Below the pieces are notes generated by a model that made no database searches, was not told the DNA's origin, and saw nothing but the letters and a program-made list of their open reading frames with translations. This document shows positions 23,554 to 44,700 of a stretch of 64,000 nt of DNA, piece by piece; positions within the stretch are counted from its first letter, which is position 1; each line of letters opens with the position of its first letter. The stretch comes from Ecdyonurus torrentis (taxonomy: Eukaryota; Arthropoda; Insecta; Ephemeroptera; Heptageniidae): assembly GCA_949318235.1 (NCBI GenBank), contig OX439137.1, positions 15,973,990 through 16,037,989 on the forward strand, written 5' to 3'. Made by a program: the position numbers and the translations under genes.

Positions 23554-24147
23554 ATTTTTTTCAAAACATACGCAAGCCAACAGTTTCAAACTGCAATTCT
23601 GGTATACACATTTCATTACATAACATGCATAAAAAAACTAAAGTCTACAACTATAAATACTACAAAAATACTGAATAAAGAAACTTTCATGAATGAGTAT
23701 TTTATTTTACAGCAGTTAAATTTTATTTTACTCTTGGATTTCATCCTTTTGGGCTATTTGGGAATAATGGTAAAGAGGCGTCACATATATATTTATTTAT
23801 GTCACATAAGCCAAATATATTATTATTATTATTATTGGTGACAAAAGGGACCAAAATTGTTGAAAAACGAACCTTCTCATATAATTAAAACTACTTAATA
23901 ATTTGAAAAAATAAAAACATAATAGTATAAAAGCAAACATTCATGAAAGTTCCTAATAACTATATTGTAGCAATCTACAAAATTTAAGTACAGTACATTT
24001 AAAGTGAAAAACTGCATGATTCCACTGAGATTTAAATTTAATGTCATTTGTTTTTTGTCATTTGTTTTCAGAAAACAATTCAGATCTTTTTGATAATGTC
24101 ATGTATTAAGGTAATGATTTGTACTTTTTTTTTTTAAACTTCTACCT
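23554..24147. other. AT-rich DNA, no gene seen
   Basis: Only simple ATT repeats (about 23820-23836) seen. Confidence 0.4.
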
Positions 24148-24814
24148 CAAGATGTCTACATAGAAGGTGGTATAATTGCCATTTTACTGTCATCAGAACT
24201 CGGTTTCCACTGTAAAACCTCGAATTTTGACATAATACACAACAAGGTGACTGTAAACAATCCATGTGGTCTCTCAGGTACAATACATTATGTACCTGGA
24301 GGAGGAGGAGGGACACAAAATTTCCCCTCTTGTTTTGATTCACCTTGTGTGACCTGATGCTACCTATAGTAACTAAAAGAGGTAGTATGGTCACCGCATT
24401 CTTCTTATGTAGGGGGTGCAGGGGAGGTGAAAACCACATTTTGTAGGCCTATGATTGGCGTAGAGAGAAAACCGCTTTTGCGGAGATACCCGAAGTCACT
24501 TTGACAGCCAATCTAAGCGGCGGATTACAATGTCTCAGAAAATCATTAATTAATAATATTAATCAACTCAGAAGGATATTCATAAATTTAAAAACAATAG
24601 CTGACTTGTTTAGGCATGTTTTGATATAATTTTTATGTCCTGACAATTTGTATTAGTTGCGCTATGATTTATTGAAGTGACCCCTTTTAACATAGGTTTA
24701 GATATAGGACGGTGTGAAGCAAAAAAACCACTTTTGCTGAATCGACTGTACTACCTTTGAAGTTACTATAATGCTACCTAGGCAAACTAAACCACCTTCT
24801 ATAAATACACCTTG
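24148..24814. mobile_element. Family C element (CAAGATGTMTAYATAGAAGG ends), long copy
   Basis: CAAGATGTCTACATAGAAGG at the left and ACCACCTTCTATAAATACAC then CTTG at the right. About 667 bp, compared with 287 bp for the second copy at 25922, so it carries extra internal sequence. Shared internal blocks are GTCATCAGAACTCGGTTTCC and GTGGTCTCTCAGGTACAAT. Confidence 0.75.
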
Positions 24815-25261
24815 TTCTACCTGAACTTAAGTGATGATATGAAAACATGGTAACTTAATAATATGGAGAGATTTGTATGAGTTGAAGTTTTGGTAGATAT
24901 TTTTATTCTGTAATAATATCAAGTAATTTCTACCATTTTAGAAGGGGTGGGGATTATCAGTATTGTGTTTCAATTATCTTAAACTGTTTGGAATATTAAT
25001 ATCAAAAGAACATATTATTTGAAGATATCTCTAAGCTTTTCTTCCTGCTTGTTTAAGCACAATTATACCATACACTATGAGGCATTTTCTGCCTCATTCA
25101 ATTTATAAATATAGCTGCTTATTTTTTATTTATTTAATGGTTTAGCACAAAAAATATTAACTTTAGGCCTACAGATACAATAAGCTCAAACCATTAAAAA
25201 TTTGTAATTATAGTTCATGCTTTTTTTCTTCTAAAATGGTAAATAATATAATATTAAAATA

Positions 25262-25413
25262 TAAAACCATTACGGTTTAATATGCAAATCAAAGAAAAGT
25301 AATAGGTTATAATTAAAACACGTTATATTGAAATTTATACCACGCGAAGTATACATTTTAATATAACGTACTTTAATTATAATCTATTACTTTTCTTTGA
25401 TCTGCAAATAATA
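25262..25413. repeat. Palindromic repeat
   Basis: GCAAATCAAAGAAAAGTAAT and its near-complement ATTACTTTTCTTTGATCTGC bound inner arms ACGTTATATT/AATATAACGT. Confidence 0.8.
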
Positions 25414-25505
25414 ATTAAATGATGAATAAGGCCAATGCATGTATAAAATTACATGTTCTGTGTTTTTTTTTATGATTCACTACAAAGGTTTTATGTTCCA
25501 CGGCA

Positions 25506-25863
25506 AGTACACTCGTCCCGAATAAATCTGACCGCAGCATTCATGTCTCCATATTGATGATGTTGCGAACAAAATGTGTAACTCGTATTTTGTCATGCTA
25601 AGAAATATGTGTATCTCGTTTTTTGTTACGCGAAGCAAAGTGTGTAAGTCGAGCGCCATCTTCATTACGTTCGGGAACGACTTACACATTTTGCTTAGCT
25701 TGACAAAAAACGAGATACACATTTTGCTTAGCGTGACAAAAAACGACTTACACATTTTGCTTCGCCTGACAAAATACAAGTTACACATATTGTTCGCAAC
25801 ATCATCGATATGTTATATATGAAAAAGTGTAACATCGGTCAGATTTATTTGGGAGGAATGTAC
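25506..25863. repeat. Palindrome with 33 bp-period internal units (element 2)
   Basis: Outer ends GTACACTCGTCCCGAATAAA and the near-complement TTTATTTGGGAGGAATGTAC, inner ends GATGATGTTGCGAACAAAAT and complement. Right-arm units recur at exactly 33 bp (TACACATTTTG at 25683, 25716 and 25749, TACACATATTG at 25782). They share with element 1 the scaffold TCGTTTTTTGTCA plus AAGCAAAA and the centre CGAGCGCCATCTTCATTACG then TTCGGGAACGA, but the word between scaffolds is TGTGTAA-type, not GGCCTAT-type. Confidence 0.9.
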
Positions 25864-25921
25864 ATAAAACTTAATATTAAACATAACAAATTATGTTTTA
25901 CAATAATACTTTGTGTTGGAT

Positions 25922-26208
25922 CAAGATGTATATATAGAAGGTGGTATAATTCGCCCTTTAACTGTCGTCAGAACTCGGTTTCCTTCGTAAAACTTCGAAT
26001 TTTTGACATACGTCATCGGAGGTGACTGTAAACAGAATCACGTGGTCTCTCAGGTACAATGCATTATGTACCTGAAAGAGGAGGAGGGACAAAAATTTCC
26101 CCTCTCTCGGTGCTTTAAATTTCCCCTCTTGTTTTGATTCACCTCCTGTGACGTTTCATCCCTTCTGCTACCTAGGCAAACTACACCACCTTCTATATAT
26201 ACATCTTG
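25922..26208. mobile_element. Family C element with perfect 9 bp target duplication
   Basis: CAAGATGTATATATAGAAGG at the left end and its complement at the right. GTGTTGGAT is duplicated at 25913-25921 and 26209-26217. A 9 bp duplication with inverted ends is compatible with Mutator-like elements. No coding content. Ends about 190 bp from the TWNK stop codon. Confidence 0.85.
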
Positions 26209-26249
26209 GTGTTGGATATAAAGTCTATTTTACCTAATATCTCACAGAT

Positions 26250-26263
26250 TTTTTATTTATTTA
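26250..26263 (-). promoter_or_regulatory. Poly(A) signal candidate of TWNK
   Basis: AATAAATAAATAAA on the minus strand, about 140 bases after the TWNK stop codon. Confidence 0.5.
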
Positions 26264-26400
26264 TTTTTATTAGTCATGATTTGCAATGACTTTCAAATTT
26301 AAATTATATTTTTTACCATAAAAAATCCACATTTTTTACATTTTGCATGAAATTTTGGAATTTAGTATAAATTCAAAATGTAAACCAATAAGTGTTATAT

Positions 26401-38696
<12,296 letters not shown>

Positions 38697-38870
38697 GGTT
38701 CATCAATTTATAATACAAGTAAACGTTGTTTCATAGATTTATATCACTAATTTGATAACTGGATATTTAATAAACATAAATTAATAAATATGTATCAAAT
38801 TTTACATGTGATTTCAGCACAATCTTGACATTATTCACATCATAACAAACACTCACCTTCCCACCACCGT

Positions 38871-38885
38871 TCTCGCGCCATTTTT
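38871..38885 (-). promoter_or_regulatory. E2F-like GC box upstream of TWNK
   Basis: AAAAATGGCGCGAGA on the minus strand, about 175-190 bases before the ATG, is one of the few GC-rich spots here and resembles the TTTGGCGC-type E2F site. Suggestive only. Confidence 0.25.
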
Positions 38886-39000
38886 AACACATGGTTAAAA
38901 GTGAGCATCGATATTATATTTTTGCGCAAACATTTAAAAAGTGAGTTTCTCTCTTTCAAAAATTTTCTCGTTATGCTTAATATGCTGTAATTATATTACA

Positions 39001-39309
39001 GTAGGGTCTATGCATTCATGTTAAAGTCAACGCCATATTGGATAACTCAATAACATGGGTAGCATAGGACAAAAAAATCATTTTGCTAGTTTAAAAACAC
39101 TAAGAACTATTTTTGGGAACATTGATACTGTAAATATGTTGAATTAGTATCTCAAGTATGTGAGAAAAATAACAATAACAAAAATATTAATCAATTTCTC
39201 AAAGAAAATTGGCTTTAATAAAGTTTGTCCTATGCTGAGCAATATTATGCACTACTCCAGTATGGCCTCCAAGCGCATTAAATATGACGTCATCTGCATA
39301 CACCCTATA
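39001..39309 (-). mobile_element. MITE family A copy, reverse orientation
   Basis: Begins TAGGGTCTATGCATTCATG and ends CATACACCCTATA, about 300 bp upstream of the TWNK start codon. Confidence 0.9.
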
Positions 39310-39539
39310 CTGTGGTCTTATATGATTGAAAATTTAATAATATTTCTTGTATACTAAAATTTATATTTGCATTAAATATAAAATGCAATAAAAAATCATT
39401 ATAAAAATTTGTACTAAAAACAATGAACATGGCAAATAATTGAAATAATTATTAATTAAACACAGGCTGGCAATTGAGAACCTGAAAATTTATCTGCTAT
39501 TTACCACTATTACATATATATGAAACAAGGACATCTCTA

Positions 39540-40165
39540 AAAAAAAACTCTAATTGTACGGAAAGTAGTAAATAGATTTACGGAAAGAACTAGAAATTAT
39601 AATTTACCAAAAATTTGGAATGAAATCCCAATGGAATTAAAAGGATTAAAGAATAAAAATTCTTTAAAAAAAAAAAAAAATTAAATCACATTTTTTGAGC
39701 TTGTCATAATAAATCTATATTATTATGTGAATGAAAGCAAATAATGCTGTTCGTAAACCCTGTTCTCTGCACCAAAAATGACAATCGCCTATGGCTATTC
39801 AAATGGAATGCGCATTTTTTGGTGCAAGAGAACAGGGTTTACGAACAGCATTAGTGTCTTTTAACTTTCATTTTGTGTAAAAAAAAATGTATTATTATTT
39901 TTATTATGCAATATATAAAAAGCATAAGTTGTGTTAATACATATAACGTAAATTGTTTTATAGATATTATAAATGTATGTATATATCTTCATTTTAATTT
40001 TTTTTCTTGTTTGATTATTGTCATTGAAAAATAATTTTTACTTTTAGACATTTTTGTTAGAAATTAAAAAAATCATTGTTTTATTTTAATCCAACCGATA
40101 AGGCAATTGCCTTGCTTGGACATTGTACTATGAGTTAAAGAATAAAAAAAATAATAGTAATGATA
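39540..40165 (+). pseudogene. LINE (non-LTR retrotransposon) 3' fragment
   Basis: 39582-39680 reads TERTRNYNLPKIWNEIPMEL then KGLKNKNSLKKK, the typical C-terminus of LINE reverse-transcriptase ORFs (YNLPxxWNxIPxELK...SLKKK). The frame then fails. GCCTTGCTTGGACATTGTAC with an A-rich tail near 40140 looks like the LINE 3' end. A palindromic insertion (39742-39854) interrupts it. Confidence 0.65.
39742..39854. mobile_element. Small palindromic MITE nested in the LINE fragment
   Basis: TAATGCTGTTCGTAAACCCT and its complement, with about 35 bp arms and TA ends. Confidence 0.88.
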
Positions 40166-40204
40166 ACAAAAAATAGCTAATTTAGCAAAGAAAATAGCCA
40201 AAAA

Positions 40205-40360
40205 GAAGGTCTTTTGTCATATACGGGACTAGTCGCATATCTCGCAAAATGATCACAAGTTGGCGGGGTTACAGAAGGGGTCATCATATGTGAGTCCCTA
40301 GTTCTTCTCATTATCTAACATTGAAGAAGCCATGTTTTAAAAACTTAAAGTTCCCTTTAA
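40205..40360. repeat. Family E half-element
   Basis: Shares GCATATCTCGCAAAATGATC and TTCTCATTATCTAACATTGA with copies at 56073, 58912 and 62640. Confidence 0.7.
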
Positions 40361-40791
40361 AACCTTCTATTTTTTTTTTTTCGCATTTTAAATATTCTAA
40401 ACTTATTCAACTTAGAAAAAGGCAAAGGATCCTTCAAGAAAAAATTTGGTTTTAATTTTTTCAATTTGTTTTTATTGCTAATAATATTTAAAGCACTTTT
40501 TTTATACAAATTTATAATATTTTAAAATTTGTTTATTTGTAAGGCATATTTGATTTTAAATGTTTTTTTTTTTTTTTTTAAATCTAATTATAATTTATTT
40601 TTACAATTAATTATTAGAGGCAGTTAAACTGTCTTAATTACAGAATAAGCAGAAATATTTTTAATTATATTTATTTTATAATTAAAAAATCAAATTATAT
40701 TGCATTTAAAAGTAATGATATTTTTGCAAGTTATTTTTTTTTTCTTAAGACTTTTTTTAAAGCAAGATGTTAATAGAAAAAAATCCAATTA

Positions 40792-40960
40792 TTCAGCTCT
40801 TCACCAGGATTACATTGCACTGGCTACTGAAGCTGCTAACTTGTATACAAATCAATATTGATTGATGTTAGCAGCTTCAGTAGCCAGTTCAATGTAATCA
40901 GCTCGTCACCAGGATTACATTGAACTGGCTACTGAAGCTGCTAACTTGTATACAAATAAA
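40792..40960. repeat. Family D composite palindrome (GTTAGCAGCTTCAGTAGCCA)
   Basis: Alternates the 32 bp arm TTAGCAGCTTCAGTAGCCAG (plus TTCAATGTAATC) and its complement, separated by the loop AGCTCGTCACCAG or by CAATCAATATTGATTG-type palindromes. Reference copy for family D. Confidence 0.9.
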
Positions 40961-41179
40961 TATAACACAGTTTTACACATCAAACCAGGTTAATTTAAAC
41001 GTTATATAGTAATATTGATCATGCATTCAAGTAATTAATTATAAAAAAGCTCCCACCCCGCTTTTTGTCATTTAAGAATAAAAGAGTTAATTTATACAAA
41101 AAAAAAAAAAAGGAAATTTTCAAGTTTTTTAAACTTTTTTTTTAGCTAGAGTTAACTTTATCGTTAATTTACTTGTGCT

Positions 41180-41300
41180 GTGGATTGAAATCAATCAATC
41201 AATGAATCAATCAAATAATGCATCAATCAATTAATCATAGAATCAATAAATATAAATTATTAATAAAATCAATAAAATATATATATTCAAAAATTTCATT
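41180..41300. repeat. Degenerate (AATC)n tract
   Basis: AATCAATCAATGAATC-type repeats downstream of PDCD5. Confidence 0.7.
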
Positions 41301-41687
41301 GTGTTATCGATTTATATTAAAAATCAAGTAATCGATGACTTTCTGCAATGAAAAAGTATTTAAAATCATTTAAAATATTTTCAATAGATTTCATAAAGAA
41401 AAATAGTTTTCACTTTCGCATTGAAGAAATGGAAAACATTTTATTGCAAGTGATCTATTAAAGGCATTATTTTTTAAAATTAACAATTTATTACTCATTT
41501 ATTGACAAAATTATTGATTTTTTTTTGTAATTAAACAGTAACAAATTCAATAAAATCAATTTTAAAATTAAAAAATCACTTTTAATCAACAAAATATCAA
41601 ATTAATTTATTAAATATTTAATTAATCAATTAAATCAATAATAAAAAATCCACTCCCATGATGCAGTAGTAAACATTGATTAGAAAG

Positions 41688-41715
41688 TTTTTTTTTTTTT
41701 TTTTTTTTTTTTTTT
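41688..41715. repeat. Poly(A) tract (minus strand) starting at the PDCD5 stop codon
   Basis: 28 T on the plus strand. The A of the PDCD5 TGA is the first base of the tract on the minus strand. Confidence 0.95.
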
Positions 41716-44700
41716 CACAAATCATCTTCGTCCGAGTCAAAGGCTGCTCTTCGTCGATCAAACTGAAACCACAACAAAACAACAATTGTCAATAAAAATA
41801 CAATCAATATTGATTTGTATACAAGTTAGCAGCTTTTTAGTACAGTATCCAGTTCAACACCAGGATTACATTGAACTGGCTACTGAAGCTCCTTACTTGA
41901 CTTCCAATCTATATAACATTTTTTTTTTTTAAATTAATATTGATTAATGGTAACAGCTTCAGTAGCCTGAACATGCAGGGGGTTTAAAAAATCGCAGCCA
42001 GTTCAATGTAATCAGCTCGTCACCGGGATGACAATGAAGTGGCTACTGAAGCTGCTAACTTGATTACAAATCAATATTAATTACTCTACTTACTTTGACT
42101 TTAGGCTGAGTGCTAGCTCCACTAACTTGCTCCAAAATGCTGATCAGTTCTTTCTCCCCCAGCTTGCCAGGTAGCTGACCTCGCTGGGCCATGTTGATAA
42201 GCAGGCCTTCCACGGCGCGACCTTTCTCTGGCTTCACGACCAGCAGTGTGTTCACTGAAATATATCAATCAATCAATATTGATTTGAATACAAATTAGCA
42301 GCTTCAGTAGCCAGTGCAATGTAATCCTGGTGACGAGCTGATTACATTGAACTGGCTACTAAAGCTGCTAACATCAATCAATATTGATTTGTATACAAGT
42401 TAGCAGCTTCAGTAGCCAGTTCAATGTAATCCTGGTGACGAGCTGATTACATTGAACTGGCTACTGAAGCTGCTAACATCAATCAATATTAATTTAAGAG
42501 CAAAATTGATTTTATTAATTTGTATTCATTTTTTAAAACCTTTATTAACCAGTTTAATTTAATCAGCTCGTTACAATGAATGCAATGTTTAGAAACACAC
42601 AGGTGAACAAAGTAAAATTGTGAATTATACTTGGACGCCATATTGTAGCAATAAATAACATTGCTCAGCATAGGACAAAATTTTTTCTTTAAGTAATTAG
42701 TTAATTTAATTATTTTTCTCACATACTTGAAATTTATGAATAATTTTACTTAATTCAAACTAATCCAGGACAAAATTGGTGGAGCACGGCCACGGGTATA
42801 AATATCTGCTTCTGAGCTACCAGGTCGGGGGTCTGTTCCGTAAGCCTACATGAGAAACTTGGTACCGAGAAAAGGGGGCGTGGCTCATGAGTTTTCTATG
42901 ATAAACAATTAAGTGACGCCCCCACGTCACAACAGCCTTATGAGCTCCCCCTGTCTCGTGAGGACTTACAGAACATATGGCCCTGTTCTAGGAGGCTGAA
43001 GTTAGGGCGCCATGCTGGTGATTCCCAGTAAGCTACGATCCCAAAGGTACAATAGGACACGAACGACGTTTTTAAATTTATTTATTTATTTTTTCTATCA
43101 AACCTCTAGGCGAGGTACAACTTATACTAGTTATTTACATCGTATTTATACTGAATTTACACTCTCGAGACTTCCGAAACCCTATCATAAGTTTCGGGTT
43201 CTTCCATGTCGAGGCGACCATGGCCTGGCAAATTCTTCCCGGCATTCGCCTTTACATACAGAAACCATGGAAACCTCAGTCAGGAATATGGTAGAGGAAT
43301 ACCCTGAGATATCCCTTCCACCTCCTGAACGCACTGTGTATTTCCGGGTGGATAAAGCTTACTGATAAACTTTTCCTCTGCTAGGAATAGAACCCATGAC
43401 CCCTCGTGGACGAGTCAGACACACATCCACTACACCGCAGTGCCCGGTCGTGTCATTTGTTCAATGTTAAAAGATAGGGAATGAGGAAGGTGAATTTAAA
43501 TTTTTTTTTTGTTGAGTTTATGATATTTTAGGAAAGAGCTTTGAAAAATTTTGAGGAGTTATTTTTTCTTAGGATGATTGGATCATGCGAAGTATTTTTA
43601 ATTAATTTTTGAAAATCGACCTAAAAAGCCTTTGGCGTCATCAGTCCACTTTTTTCTCGGCAAATACTAATCGTTCGAAGTTCAGTAACCAGTTTAATGA
43701 AATCAGCTCATCCTCAGGATTTCAAAAAACTGGCTACTGAACCTTCTACGGTCAATACTTTTGGAAATAAATGCCCGATTGATGACGTCACAGGCTTTTT
43801 AGGTTGATTTTCAAAAATTAATTAAAAATACTTCGCATGCTCCAATCGTTCTAAGAAAAAATAATGTCTCAAAATTTTTTAACGCTCTTTTCAAAAATGT
43901 CATAAAAAGTGGGGGTTAAAAAAACTCGCCTTCCTCATTTCGCAAAAAAAAAAAAAAAAAAAAAAATTGACAATCGATTTTAGCATGTTCTATCGTACCT
44001 ATAGAATCTTTGCCAGTACGGACAAAACAGCTGTCCGTGGATAGACATGAAAATAACAGTTTGCTATGCACAATGCTTACGTCGTCAAAACTATAGAGTT
44101 AACATAGTGTGTACGCATTCATGTTAAAGTCAACGCCATGTTGGATAACTCAATAACATGGGTGACATAGGAAAATAACACATTTTGCCAGTTTAAAACC
44201 ACTATACAATATTTTTGAGAGCATTGATGTTGTAAATATGTTGAATTAGTATCTCAAGTATGTGAGAAAAATAACATGAACAAAAAATTAACAGATTTCT
44301 CAAAGAAAATTGGCTTAAACAAAGTTTGTCCTATGCTTAGCCACTACTCCAGTATAGCCTCCAAGTGTATTAAATATGACGTCATCCGCATACACCCTAT
44401 AGATAGATAGGGTAGGGTACAGAGACAGAGTGCTAGCTATTTTGGATGCGGTTGCCGCCATCGTGTAGCTAAATTTGTGTTTACAAAATAACTCTTCACT
44501 CACCTGCGCAAAAACAAGTTTCTTACCTAAATCTGTTTCTACGTAAATTATTTTTTACTGCTCACCACAAGTTAAGGCCCTCGTCAACTTACTTTTTTAT
44601 CATTTAAAATACTAGATTGCTAATTACCATAACTTAATATCCATGAATATGAAACTAACACGTAGATTTTGTATTTATTTTTATTTCGACTGTTATATCA

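Noticed and set aside
23214..25822. SFFVxxSKMCKS-type 11-residue repeat proteins in both strands
   Set aside because: The 33 bp period gives 11-residue repeats in any frame on both strands. The palindromic DNA explains them fully.
43012..43365. 117-residue plus-strand frame
   Set aside because: Lies across a minus-strand SINE and shows no family resemblance.
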